From Pegoplata infirma (Eukaryota; Arthropoda; Insecta; Diptera; Anthomyiidae), in assembly GCA_963921195.1 (NCBI GenBank), contig OY992540.1, positions 43,051,890-43,115,889 of the forward strand: a stretch of DNA of 64,000 nt. The letters run 5' to 3'. The first letter of the stretch is position 1. Every line of letters begins with the position of its first letter. A program made the position numbers and the translations under genes. Below are positions 10,080 through 20,143 of this stretch, in pieces. Below the pieces are notes generated by a model. The model was not told where the DNA came from. It was given only the letters and a program-made list of their open reading frames with translations, and ran no database searches.

Positions 10080-11205
10080 ATTCTATTAGGGTAATTCCAA
10101 AAATTTTCGCCCCACTGTTCGGAAACATGCCTTTGGACGCTACTGAGAATTTAACTCATAGATATCCACGTTTATATGAGATATGTTGCATTTTTGGATT
10201 TTCAAAATTTGCTGTAGTTTTCAAATTATCGTGGGTCAAAGTTCGACTTTTTTAGCAAAAGTCTGAAAAATACATGACGTTTAACGTGCTCTAACTTTTT
10301 AACTAGTAATCCGATTATCACAAGTAATGGCTCATATGAAAGCTAAATTCTTCTTCTTTTAGGAAATATTTTCAAAAGCATGCGGTTTTTTTCAGAAGTG
10401 TTGCAAAAATTCAAAAACATTTTTTTTTTGCGAATATTTAAAAAAACACATCTTCGATTTTTTTAAAAAAAAGTTTGGTGATAAACAATACTGTTTTGTA
10501 CAACATATCCAAAATTCAGAGTGGGATCCCAATGGGATCAAAAAATATTCTGGTTTTAGTACGAAGTTCTTAAATTTTACCTTAGAAAATTAAAATTTTA
10601 TGTTTCTTCAATATAAAAATTTAAATTTTCAAAGAAAATTATACTATTAAAATTTTGAAAAACATTTAAAACATTAGAAATTTAAATTTTCTAAGGGAAA
10701 AATATGAGAACCTCGTACTTAAAATAGAATAGTTTTTGATCCCATGGAGATCCCACTCTGAATTTTGAATATGTTATACAAAACATTGTTATTTTTCACC
10801 AGAATTTTTTTAAAAAAAATCGAAGATGTGTTTTTTTAAATATTTGAAAAGAAAAAATGTTTTTGCATTTTTGCATCATTTCTGTAAAAAAAAATGTGTT
10901 ATTTTAAAAATATTTTCTAAAAGAAGAACCCCAGCTTTCACATGAGCCTAAATTTGTGAAAATCGGGTCATTGGTTAAGAAGTTACAGCTCTTTAAACGT
11001 GATGTATTTTTCTTACTTTTGCTTAAAAAGTCAATCTTTGACCCGCCATAATTCGTTAAATACACCAAATGTAAAAAAACGATGTATGGTACATATATCA
11101 TATTTATGAGGTCTATCTATGTGTCAAGGTTCAAATTAATCTGAGACACCATTTCCAAAAATGACTAAAAATTGAGCTAAATTTTCTGGAATGGCCCATT
11201 AGAAT
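10080..11205. mobile_element. Long-TIR fold-back element inserted in repeat J
   Basis: The left end ATTCTATTAGGGTAATTCCA and the right end TGGAATGGCCCATTAGAAT are inverted, and much of each half pairs: AAAAGAAGAA-type blocks near 10355 and 10918, and GAGTGGGATCCCAATGGGAT near 10520 against GATCCCACTCTGAATTT near 10750. The arms are roughly 0.5 kb and diverged. No transposase was found and the target duplication is not clear. Confidence 0.65.
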
Positions 11206-11867
11206 ATCATCGTTATAATGAGCAAAGAAAAAAAAAATGGCCTCGAGCTACAACCAACTCAAAGACTTTTATTAGTTTAAAAATTTTAACAGAACAACGC
11301 ATGTTATTAGGCCTTTATTAATAAAAGCTTAAGTATAATTAAAGTAAGTTTATTTGACAAATTTCCATGTATTATCTGTCAAATGAGGCCTAATTATATT
11401 TTCTTTAAGTATTATGAATAAACCAATAACAACACTATGCTCCAATTTGACACTTTTTTTAACAAGCTGGGCACCCTACTGGTACTCTGAATTCAATGGT
11501 GCTAGCCGTTTTTCGAAGTTAGCGCTCGTATTCGCGATATTCGCGATTTAAAATTTTGATGCATTAGTACAATAAAAACGATATATTTAAACTTTTGCGA
11601 TAATTTTTAAATTTAACACCTTCCAAGTCTGTTAAACTAACACAACAAACCATAATACCGTGAATTTTTTAGCGAAAAAATTTTTTTGTTCGCCAGAAAT
11701 CTTTATTTTCGTAAAAAAAAATTGGTTCAAAAAACCCTTGCAAAATTATGTAAGCAAAAAAATGTAAGAGACAAAAAAGTTGAAAGAAAGTATGAAGTGA
11801 GGTTGAGATTGCTAGAAATAGAATTGTAGTGTTGGAAACTGTCAAAATTTATTCTGTAGAAATTATA

Positions 11868-12050
11868 AATATTCACATATATAAAAAACAGTTTTCATTA
11901 ACAAGACAAACCGACATTTAAAATCCTACTGATGATGACACTTACTGGGGTGTTTGAAACCGGTATGGGAAGTACCAGAAATGTCTATAATTTTTAGAAA
12001 TTCAATTTTTCTTCTGCATTTTTTCAACTTGAACCCTTATAAAAAATATT
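11868..12050 (+). repeat. Repeat P, copy 3 (SINE-like body)
   Basis: It is collinear with the minus-strand copies at 58300-59450 and 59775-60360: ATTCACATAT, CATTAACAA, ATTTAAAATCCTACTGATGA, a small hairpin, GAAACCGGTA, a CCAGAAATGTCTATA stretch, then TTTTTCTTCTGCATTTTTTC and AACTTGAACCCTTAT. No intact head is seen upstream. The presence of a tRNA-like head in one other copy suggests a SINE. Confidence 0.65.
11913..11985 (+). ncRNA. Hammerhead-ribozyme-like three-way junction (probably inactive)
   Basis: The order is: outer stem GACATTT (11913) pairing with AAATGTC (11979); CTGATGA (11929-11935); a hairpin GACAC..GTGTT; GAAA (11956-11959); and a hairpin GGTA..TACC. CTGATGA, stem, GAAA is the conserved catalytic order of hammerhead ribozymes, which occur in Penelope-like elements, retrozymes and some SINE-like repeats. 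A proper U16.1-H17 cleavage triplet directly after the third stem is not evident, and nine extra bases lie between the outer stem and CTGATGA. It could be a decayed ribozyme or chance likeness. Confidence 0.35.
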
Positions 12051-12766
12051 TTTAGTTTGATTTGAATTTACGACAGCCATCTGGTAAAGCTAGTTCGTGT
12101 ATACTAAATCCCATTATAATATCAGTTTTTTTTTTTTTTTCAAAGTTAGTGTATGTAGTAGCGATATTCGCGATTTTTTTTTTTTTTTATTTTATGTAAA
12201 AAAAACTTTTTTTTTTTTCATTTTATTTAGACGATTGATGAATTTTTATCATTTAAACTCTATTGAATATACAAAAAAAAAAATTAACCGCGGAAATTTT
12301 TTTCTTGAATTTTTTTCGCGAAATTTTTTTTCCAAATTTGTTTTGCTATTAATTTATGAAAATGAGTAGAATACGACATATTACAGACACAAAATTAAAA
12401 AAAAAAATAAAATTCTCGTTTTTTTTTCTCGCGGAACTCTTTTTTTTTTACGTAAAAATAATTTTTTTAGCTACCTAGGCTTTACAATTTTAAATCGCGA
12501 AGATTGTGAAAACGAGCGAATTAGCTTTACCAGCAGGGTGCCCAGATTGTTAATTTTTGCGACTAGCACAGTGTAATTAATTTGTTTCAAAAATTTTTTG
12601 GTCTGGGAATTTTTTTTACTTTTTTTTGTTTGAACTTTCTGTTTTTTTTTTTTAAGCATTTTTGATAAATTTCTTAATCCAAAACGCAAAAAAAATTCAA
12701 AACATTTTGTATCGGGAATTTTCCAAAAAAAAAAACTAAAAAGCATTTTTAATGAATTTTGTGTTA

Positions 12767-13266
12767 CACTCAAAATAATACATTAGTAGATTTACTAATT
12801 TTTTTTTTGCTAATGCTAGAAAGCTAACTTTTAGCAAATTTTTAGTTTAGATTAGCATGTTAGCAAAAATATATTGTAAACTTCATTTAGCGCATTAGCA
12901 ATTTTCAACAAAATTTGAACTAATTTTTTTTTTGCTAAATTTAAAATTGAGTTGACCAAATTTTAACAAGCTTTTTTGTTAATATTAGCAAAAATAAATG
13001 GTAAATTTTTTTTTATTTTCAGAAAACTTAAAATGGCGCTATCTCGGAAACTAAGCCAGATAGAGCAAATTGGACCTATCGGGTCCGAACCCAATGGGGT
13101 CCTCAAATGTGTATGAACTAAGTTGAAATAAAAAATTTCAGTTAACTAATTTTTGGCAAAACATTTTTGCTAACTTTACCAAAAAAAATTGTGGGTTCAA
13201 AATCAGAAAATTTTCTTGTAGGTTTACAAGCTTTTTGTGCTTACATTACAGTTTTTTTTTTGAGTG
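12767..13266. mobile_element. CACTC..GAGTG MITE, 500-bp copy
   Basis: CACTCAAAATAATACATTAG at the left and GTTTTTTTTTTGAGTG at the right, with TA on both sides (12765-12766, 13267-13268). It is the reverse orientation and a shortened version of the 828-bp element at 58595-59422. Both carry GATAGAGCAAA/TTTGCTCTATC-type text and a GGGTCCGAACCC-like block. It is non-coding and the TA duplication fits Tc1/mariner-type mobilisation. Confidence 0.82.
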
Positions 13267-13268
13267 TA

Positions 13269-13738
13269 GGAACTTGAAAATTTTTTTTCGAAACTTAGAA
13301 AATTTTTCAAAATTCGTTAATTTTAATAGTTTTTTACTACAAATCGCCCAAAAAATATTTGTGTTCGAAAAAAACAATTTTTTTATTCAAAAATGTAAAA
13401 TAAAACTCCCAAAAAAAGGTCTGTGTGTGGAACTTATAAAAATTTCTAAACTTTTTTCAAAATTTATAAAAAAAAAAAATTCAGGATTTATTTTTCGGGA
13501 CTTTTGATATGTTAAATTTTTATATATTATAATGTCTTTCGTCACTGGATAAGTAATTTTGGTGATAAGTCCAAATTTCAGTCACGTTATAAACATTTTA
13601 AGATGTTTTAGCGATATGACCTGTTTTACCCGTATCGGGACTGCTGGTTTCAGATCGATTGACCTTTTTTTCTGAAGACTAAGTTTAAATATTTACAAAT
13701 TTGATCTGCCATATCTACCTTTTTGCAATTCAGTAAAA
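13269..13738. other. AT-rich stretch without a recognised gene
   Basis: T-rich and A-rich homopolymer text to about 13510, then a more complex stretch (13540-13735) including TTACCCGTATCGGGACTGC. The frame over 13235-13507 is composition-driven. No repeat in the window matches the complex part. Confidence 0.4.
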
Positions 13739-14180
13739 ACAAGTAGAAAAGTTAAATTCGTCTTGGCCGAATCTATGAATACCCTCCACAATGCCCATTT
13801 TAAGTGATAGTAAATTTTCTAACGTGAAAAAATAACAGTTATATTTTATTATTTTATTTTGTGTAAAAAAATTTTTTTTTAGTACTTTTTTAAAAAAAAA
13901 AATAAAAAACTATTTTTTTTTTTTGAGTGTAAAATTTTCTTTGAGTGTAAAATTTTTTTCGAATTTTACATTAAAAAAAATTTACAAATTTTTTTTGAGT
14001 GTAAAATTTTTTTTTAGTAATTTAAAAAAAAAAACAAATTTTTTTTTTGAGTGTAAATTTTTTTTTTTGAGTGTAAAATTTTTTTTGAATTTTACATTAA
14101 AAAAAAAATTTACAAATTTTACTAATTTTTTTTTTGAGTGTAAAATTTTTTTTGAGTGTAAACTTTTTTTCGAGTGTATT
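13739..14180 (+). mobile_element. Mini-me 5' segment with tandem GAGTGTA motifs
   Basis: It begins AACAAGTAGAAAAGTTAAATTC with the TCTTGGCCGAATC variant of the terminal hairpin and TATGAATACCCTCCACAATG. From 13921 to 14177 a motif of T-run, GAGTGTAAAA and T-run is repeated about eight times. The same arrangement occurs at 30782-31180 and, inverted, at 47037-47709, each beside a palindromic mini-me. This argues that the 5' segment and the palindrome form one composite unit. Confidence 0.7.
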
Positions 14181-14321
14181 TTTATACCCTCCACTCTAGT
14201 GATAGAGGGTATATATAAGTTTGTCATTCCGTTTGTAACACCTCGAAATATTGGTCTAGGACCCCATAAAGTATATACTTATATTCATGATCCTCGATCG
14301 ATTTTAAGACGATCTAGCGAT

Positions 14322-14389
14322 GTCCGTCCGTCCGTCCGTCCGTCCGTCCGTCCGTCCGTCCGTCCGTCCGTCCGTCTGTCTGTCTGTCT
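14322..14389 (+). repeat. Left-arm microsatellite (GTCC)13(GTCT)4
   Basis: Thirteen GTCC units (14322-14373) are followed by four GTCT units (14374-14389) that abut GTTGAAAAC. Exactly four GTCT-type units at the inner edge recur in the right arm here and in the right arm of the 17.3-kb relative. Confidence 0.97.
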
Positions 14390-14925
14390 GTTGAAAACAC
14401 GCTAACTTTTGAAAGACTTAACGGAGGCTCCTGAAGTTTGGCATATATGTTGGGTATTTACCTGGTCAGGTTGGTATTGCAATGTTTTGGTGTAAAAATA
14501 TTTTTGAGTGACAAAAATACGTTTTCAAATATTTTTGTGACTTACCAATGGTTTTAAAACAGGTTTAACGGGTTTTCACCACATGAATTTAAAGTGAATC
14601 TAATCTGATATTCACGGTTTTGCTAATAACTTTTGAACCACTGGAACGATTTGGGTGAAATTCAATACGAACTAGGCTGGAGGAACGAAAAATATATATG
14701 CCAAGCTTCAGCATCCTCAGAATTGATTTTCGAAAGTTATAGTGCTTTTTATCTCAAAAATTCAAGAAAAACCCTTGCCGAAATTCAGTAATTTGCTCAT
14801 AACTTTTGAACCACTGGACCTATTTCGCTGGATTGCAATACCAACCTGACCAGGTAAATGCCCAACATATATGCCAAACTTCAGGAGCCTCCGTAAAGTC
14901 TTTCAAAAGTTAGCGTGTTTTCAAC

Positions 14926-15057
14926 AGACAGACAGACAGACGGACAGACGGACAGACGGACAGACGGACAGACGGACAGACGGACAGACGGACAGACGGA
15001 CAGACGGACAGACGGACAGACGGACGGACGGACGGACGGACGGACGGACGGACGGAC
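14926..15057 (+). repeat. Right-arm microsatellite (AGAC)4[GGACAGAC]10(GGAC)9
   Basis: From the inner edge outward: four AGAC, ten copies of the 8-bp unit GGACAGAC (14942-15021), then nine GGAC (15022-15057), followed by ATCGCTAG. It has 33 tetramers against 17 in the left arm, so the arms have evolved separately. The open frame across it is a repeat artefact. Confidence 0.97.
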
Positions 15058-15363
15058 ATCGCTAGATCGTCTTAAAATCGATCGAGGATCATGAATATAT
15101 ATACCTTATGGGGTCCTAGACCAATATTTCGAGGTGTTACAAACGGAATGACAAACTTATATATACCCTCTATCACTAGAGTGGAGGGTATAAAAGACAT
15201 ATTTTGATGACATGAAATCACTTGTTACATCAATTTTGATAACATGTTTTGTCGTATAGAAGAAACGATTCTTCACATCGTGAAATTTGTTAGCAAAATT
15301 GAAGACAGTAAGTGATAAAACAGTTTCATCAATATGAAGACGGATTTTTCTTTAAGTGCATAT

Positions 15364-15520
15364 TTAAGGGGAAACTTTTTCCCCCTGATCGCTTTAGTCC
15401 GCTGATGAATTTGACTTATCTGTGATCATAAGACATATTTGTACCAAACTTGAACGTTCTAACACTTTTGGTTTGGATGATATTGTGCTTTCCACGAACA
15501 GAGGGACAGACAGATGGACG
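15364..15520 (+). mobile_element. Internal fragment of a mini-me-type element
   Basis: AAGGGGAAACTTTTTCCCCC, a TGATC..TTAGTCCGCTGATGAAT stretch, ATAAGACATATTTGTACCAA and a short ACAGAGGGACAGACAGATGG tail parallel the element interiors at 61385-61545 and 62400-62560. No 5' hairpin and no 3' block are present. Confidence 0.6.
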
Positions 15521-16241
15521 AAAAAAAGTGGTTTGGGCAATCTATCAAGTATTGATTTTTAACACTTTTTTATTATTAGACCACAACTGCTAACGCATTT
15601 AATTTTCACATTGAATGTGGAATGTCCCATATGTTATATACTATCTTTTGCATCTTCTGAAATTAAAAAAAAAATTTTAAGTTGTGCTATTAACAAATAT
15701 TGCGTATGTTTGTAAACTACCCTTACTTCCTTTTCAACAAAAAAATATTTTTAAATTAATATTCTCTTTTCTCCTATTCAGAAATGGTACTCGTTTTAAC
15801 TAAACTTCTTGCAAAAGGGCAAATAGAACAAAATAAAAGTGCCTTTTACAATACCAAACAAAAGGGAAAAGAAAAAGTTTTTCAAAGTACATTGTACTAC
15901 CGAAAGTTTGTTCTCTAGCTATCAAATGTTTGTACAATGAATATTATCTTGTGACAGAATGTGCAAAAGTGAATAAAATGAACAATTTACAATGTAAAAT
16001 GAAGAATCTAAACAAAATACTACTGCTGCTGGAAAACTTCACACATACACACAAAGCATACACACACACTTACAATTAGTTTTAGTTAACCTTTGAACAA
16101 CACTTTAGGAGAGAAAGAGATATCTAATTGTGTTATAACACACATTTCAATATGTTAGTTAGGGGGAAGTGTATAAAGATTTTTCAATATTTTAAACTTG
16201 CACAACGCAAAAACTTTTGGAATAGGTTTTAACTTAATTTT
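15521..16241. other. Low-repeat stretch
   Basis: No gene or terminus recognised. A small CACACATACACACAAAGCAT/CACACACACTTACA run lies near 16040-16072. Several A-rich runs. It appears unique within the window. Confidence 0.4.
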
Positions 16242-16652
16242 CTTATATTTGATTGGAGTACTATTCTAGTTCGAGGCCCAAAAGTTCTATTTATGATGTT
16301 CTCATAATAGATTGGTTATTTATTGCTTTAAAAAAGTTACTCATCTCATAAATCTTTTTCACCCTCACTGAGGGATCATCAGCATTAAAAGAGTTATTTT
16401 TGTTATGAAACAGATTTTGGTTCTTCATAAAAGTATTTCTCATATATCTTGTAAAATGTATGAAATATTATGTTTGGTTTAATGTTTGATTAACCAACAA
16501 TGATTCTCTAAAATCTGCTGATGATCCCTCAGAGAGAGTGAAACAGATGAGTAACTTTTTTAAAGCAATAAATAAACAATCTACTATGAGAATATCATAA
16601 ATAGAATTTTCTTGCCTCGAACTAGAATAATACTCTATACGAATATAAATAA
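16242..16652. repeat. Fold-back of about 410 bp, related to repeat J edge text
   Basis: The left arm has ACTATTCTAGTTCGAGGCCC, GATGTTCTCATAATAGATTG, TTTAAAAAAGTTACTCATCT and CTGAGGGATCATCAGC. The right arm has these inverted (GCTGATGATCCCTCAGAG, AGTAACTTTTTTAAAGCAAT, CTACTATGAGAATATCATAA, GCCTCGAACTAGAATA). The loop is about 130 bp. ATGAGAATATCAT and CCTCGA are also marker words of repeat J, so this may be an inverted pair of J-derived ends. Confidence 0.65.
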
Positions 16653-17133
16653 ACGCCGAAAAAAAAAATTTATTTATCTAAAGAAAAAAAATATTTTTTA
16701 TTTATCTAAAGATAAATGAAAAAAATAATTGTGTCACTAAAAGAAAAATATGTTTTTTGAAAATTGAAAATTTATAAGAACTCTTGAGAGCCAAAAGATG
16801 TCGTCCAATCTTCATTTACTTATTTGTTGATCCATTTCAATATACATTACATTATACATTGAGCTACATCTAAAGTTTGGAAAAAAAAGTAAACCGGTCC
16901 ACCCTAGTGTATGTCTTGTTTTCTACATCTATTTGCATTAAAGGGACCTTTTTCCAACACAGTCCACTTATAATCTCACTTGGTTTTATATATTTGTCAA
17001 CAACTAATTGGGACACAAATTCTACTCATTAAGTGTGTTAAAAAGGAATTTACATATTTCTTTTCTTTAAAAGTACTTACATATAAAAATATAACATTGA
17101 TGAAAAAGTGTACAGAAATTTCTTTAATGCCTT
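16653..17133. other. AT-rich stretch without a recognised gene
   Basis: A duplicated TTTATTTATCTAAAGA near 16669 and 16699, then mixed text. No open frame or termini of note. Confidence 0.4.
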
Positions 17134-17294
17134 TATGATACTTGCTTTTTTCAAGTTACTTGTTGCTGCATTTATTAGGGTTTTTCTATGGGAATTTCGA
17201 TAAATTTAAAATTTTTGGTTGAAGTTATCGAAATTTATATAGAAAAACCCTAATAAATGCAGCAACAAGTAACTTGAAAAAAGCAGGTATCATA
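17134..17294. repeat. Near-perfect 160-bp hairpin
   Basis: The left arm TATGATACTTGCTTTTTTCA.. (17134-17202) pairs with ..TGAAAAAAGCAGGTATCATA (17226-17294). It includes GCTGCATTTATTAGGGTTTT and its complement, with only a few mismatches and a loop of about 23 bases. The ends give no clear target duplication. It could be a very small MITE, or a transcribed source of hairpin RNA; nothing shows transcription. Confidence 0.8.
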
Positions 17295-17640
17295 CGCACT
17301 TAACGGGGTGTAAAAAAAAGCAAACTTCATGAGAGCAATTTTTAAACAAATACACAATATTTTTAGTTCTGTTTTTTTTTAATTGAAAGATAAACAATTT
17401 AAATATTATAAAAAATTTATAACACAATATTTGGTAGACTAGAATTTCCAGGGGTGCCTCTCAATTGCAGAATGCTTATTTTAAAGGACGAAATCGGCTG
17501 TAATTGTACAGCAAAAACTACTACACCGATTTTGAAGAATTTTTTTTTGGATTTGTAGATTATTAAATTGTCTAGAATTTACCGTGGCCATTTTTTGAAA
17601 AATATGGATTTTTGTTGAAATTATAATAATTTCATTAATA

Positions 17641-17855
17641 AGACCGACCCCCATTTATTTTTACCCTCCAACATTTATGTAAAACATACCTACGCCCAAT
17701 CTCAACTCCCTAAGTGGGCTTCCATTCAAAATTAAATTTTTATAAAATTTGCTTCAACTGTAATTTATATGGGAGCCTGCATGGTCTGAAGTGGGATAGA
17801 GCGTAGGTATGTTTTGCAAAAATTTTGGATGGTAAAAATAAATGGGGGTCGGTCT
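17641..17855. repeat. Inverted repeat with GACCGACCCCC ends
   Basis: AGACCGACCCCCATTTATTT and TTTACCCTCCAA..AAACATACCTACGC in the left arm match GCGTAGGTATGTTTT..TTGGATGGTAAA and AAATGGGGGTCGGTCT in the right (arms about 57 bp). The centre is moderately GC-rich. It is probably a small MITE; no clear duplication. Confidence 0.65.
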
Positions 17856-18048
17856 CACTAATGACCCTTGTCGAACGCACCATTGGACCGGTAAAAGCTG
17901 ACTAAATAAATCAAATTTACAAAAAATAAAAGGAATTTAGAAATTGGAGATAAGGTATTAGTTTGTTCCGAAGAAATATTTAGACGTATAAATTAATGGG
18001 GGTCGGTCTTGGAAATGACCCCTCTATGACGCACCATTGGAGCAGTAG
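17836..18048 (+). repeat. Diverged direct repeat, about 154-bp spacing
   Basis: AATGGGGGTCGGTC, AATGACCC, GACGCACCATTGGA-type text occurs near 17841-17890 and again near 17994-18043. The first copy shares its GGGGGTCGGTC with the right arm of the inverted repeat, so the element seems to have been partly duplicated. Confidence 0.6.
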
Positions 18049-18955
18049 AAATGATTTTAAGATTGGAAAATTACAATAAAATTTTTTAGAAAAATTTTAA
18101 AAAATAGTAATAATCGTTATTACACGATCTTTCTGGGCTAAAAATTTGTTGAATCGATAGAAATTTTACACACAAAAATTTCAAAAAAATCAAAGAGTAC
18201 GTATATTTTCAAAAAATGAAATTAAAATTTTAAAACTTAAAAATCGCATACTAGAGCACTTTTAAGAATTTTTCTGGATTTTTTTAAAGTACGTAAAAAA
18301 CAAAATTTTTAAAACAAAAAAATTGGCAATTTGGACCATTATTGAAGAAGTTATGAGTAAAAGAAGATTGAATAAAGGAACAAACTACCAATTTTAAAAA
18401 ATTCGATATCTTTTGAACGGGTCATCAAAAAAATCTGAAAATTTACCACGAATGAGTTTTTGAAGGGTACTAAAAACTGGCAATAAATTGGGAAAATCTA
18501 AAAAAAAAATTATTCAAAGTGTCCGTATTGACATGGAAAGCACCATATATATTCGTATGTAATTAGGGATAATGAGAACTTATGTACTCAATACACAACA
18601 TAATACAGCTCTGAATTCAAAACGAAATGGCCAACCATACCATCTCCATTTAAAATCAAACATAGAAAGATATGTCTACCATTCATTTATAGATACTATA
18701 ATAGTAGATCTCTTTCGCGAGTTATATATCCACTACTTTTGTTGTATTCCATTTAGTTCCTAATATAAATAGTGATGTGTGCTCTCTTTTAATTTAAATT
18801 CTCTTTTAATTTTTAAATTAATAAAATTAATTTTTAAGTTAATAAAATATAAGACTTAATGTTTTGCAACTAACGATTGTCTGTTAGCTTAATACTCTTG
18901 ACAATGGAATCTGACAAACTCTGAAATTCCTATTCATAAATGTTGGCGTAGAAGT
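18049..18955. other. AT-rich stretch with a short repeat J fragment
   Basis: Mostly A/T-rich text without a gene. Near 18893-18922 it contains ACTCTTGACAATGGAATCTG and ACAAAC, the core words of repeat J, so a truncated J copy ends here. The frame over 18572-18763 shows no recognisable domain. Confidence 0.45.
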
Positions 18956-19740
18956 GGGCAAGGGCAATAAATTTTTCCGTAAAAACCTTAGTTGGACTAT
19001 GACGATCATTAAATAAAAAAAACGCCAAATGCGTCTAGTCGTTTTTCGATTTAGATATTTTGAAATTAATGAGAGTGGACAATTTTTTCGTTAGGTTTGA
19101 GTACGACGAAATTAAAAGTTTGACCAAATAAATCTAGCCGTTCTGCGATTTCTGAAAAATCGAACACAAGTGGGCGTAAAAGCCTATGTAAAAGCCTATG
19201 TTTGACTATATCGAGTATTATAAAAAAAATAAGCCAAATTAGTCCAGCCGTTGTCGGATTTTAGACATAAAATAAAAAGTGGGCGTGGCCAAGTTTTCTT
19301 CCATAAAAATCTAAGTTGGACTGTAACAACCATTTGGAAAAAAAAAAAATTATCCAAATCAGTAACGCCGTTTTTCGATTTTAGATATATCAAAAAAAGT
19401 GGTCGTGGTCAATTTTTTCGGTCCAGCCATTTTCAAGTGATGCGATGAAAGTTCTTTTTATGAAAAGTTAAAGAAAAACTAATTTTGAGCTTCACATCGA
19501 TATTAACTTTCATTCTAATATCACAATAATTTTTTATTAAAGTGTATACAAATAAGTGGGCGCGGTCAATTTTTCCTTCCGTAAAAACCTAAGTTGGACA
19601 GTAACAACCATTTGAAAAAAAAATACGAAATCAGTCCCGCCGTTTTCCGATTTAAGATATATCAAAAAAAGTGGTAGCGGTAAATTTTTTCGGTTCAGCC
19701 ATTTTCAAGTGATGTTCGTTGGTAATCGCATCACTTGAAA
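18956..19740 (+). repeat. Diverged tandem repeat with GTGGGCGTGGTC units
   Basis: About five diverged units, with spacing from roughly 110 to 215 bp, marked by GTGGGC at 18956, 19169, 19279 and 19557 and GTGGTCGTGG at 19399. Each is followed by TTTTTC..CCGTAAAAACCTTAG, GTTGGACTRTRAC, an A-run, CAAAT..AGTCCAGCCG and TTTTCGATTTTAGA. Similar units are widespread in fly repeats. The paired short open frames on both strands here are artefacts. Confidence 0.65.
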
Positions 19741-19991
19741 ATAACTGAACCGAAAAAGTAGAGTTTAATTATGGTATAATATAATAAAAATAAAGCTAGT
19801 AATTCGTCATTTTAAAAGTGCTATGAAACAAAATGTATTTTAGTTCGAGGTCATTTGTTTTCCCCGTTTAAATTAAGCTCAAATGAAAGTTCTTTTCATG
19901 AAAATTTCAAGAAGAAAAAATTTTGAGCTTCACATCGATATTAGCATTCATTCTAATATCACAATAATTTTCCATCAAAGTGTATACAAAT
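19441..19991 (+). repeat. Direct repeat pair, about 112 bp each
   Basis: Copies at 19441-19554 and 19881-19991 share GATGAAAGTTCTTTTT, TTTTGAGCTTCACATCGATA, ATTCTAATATCACAATAATT and AAAGTGTATACAAATA. They are about 440 bp apart and flank part of the GTGGGCG tandem region, as if one block was duplicated with the tandem units. Confidence 0.75.
19688..19756. repeat. Short perfect-arm hairpin
   Basis: TTTTTCGGTTCAGCCATTTT (left) through CAAGTGATG pairs with CATCACTTG through AAATAACTGAACCGAAAAA (right), with one mismatch in the arms and a 16-20 base loop. The left arm motif is also present at 19418-19440 without its partner. Confidence 0.75.
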
Positions 19992-20143
19992 ATTTTTAAT
20001 TTAAATATTGACATAATTAAAAGAGAAAAAGATTTTCACTTTTATTTAAAACAACAAATACACATAAAACTAAAGACATTTACCAGAGATGTATTAAAGT
20101 CAAAAAGTTTAAAGGTCATTTTACTTAATGAAACCTAACAAAC

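Larger units (their letters stand above)
11459..12553. mobile_element. TIR element, 1.1 kb, with CTGGGCACCC ends
   Basis: Inverted ends of about 26 bp: TTAACAAGCTGGGCACCCTA at the left and AGGGTGCCCAGATTGTTAA at the right, both continuing into CTGGTA/TACCAG and AGCTAATTCGC-like text. A further partial copy of the end (CATCTGGTAAAGCTAGTTCG) lies inside near 12079, so an internal duplication or nested relative is present. The SINE-like repeat P at 11868-12050 is nested. The CNGGGCACCC end is hAT-like, but no 8-bp duplication is obvious. Confidence 0.62.
14181..15195. mobile_element. Palindromic mini-me element with a microsatellite in each arm
   Basis: The outer ends TTTATACCCTCCACTCTAGT and its complement ACTAGAGTGGAGGGTATAAA are followed in each arm by the GTCATTCCGTTTGTAACA block, GGTCTAGGACCCCATAAAGT, a TA run, a core CTAGCGATGTCC, and a GTCY microsatellite. 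Then comes GTTGAAAACACGCTAACTTT and a ~500-bp centre whose halves also pair (ACCTGGTCAGGTTGGTATTG against its complement at 14838). This is the short paralogue of the 17.3-kb element at 31181-48460. Confidence 0.85.

Noticed and set aside
13923..14405. 160-codon frame on the plus strand and an 81-codon frame opposite
   Set aside because: Phe/Lys-rich translation of T-runs plus GAGTGTA motifs, then Arg/Pro/Ser-Val repeats from the GTCC microsatellite. No domain; it crosses element boundaries.
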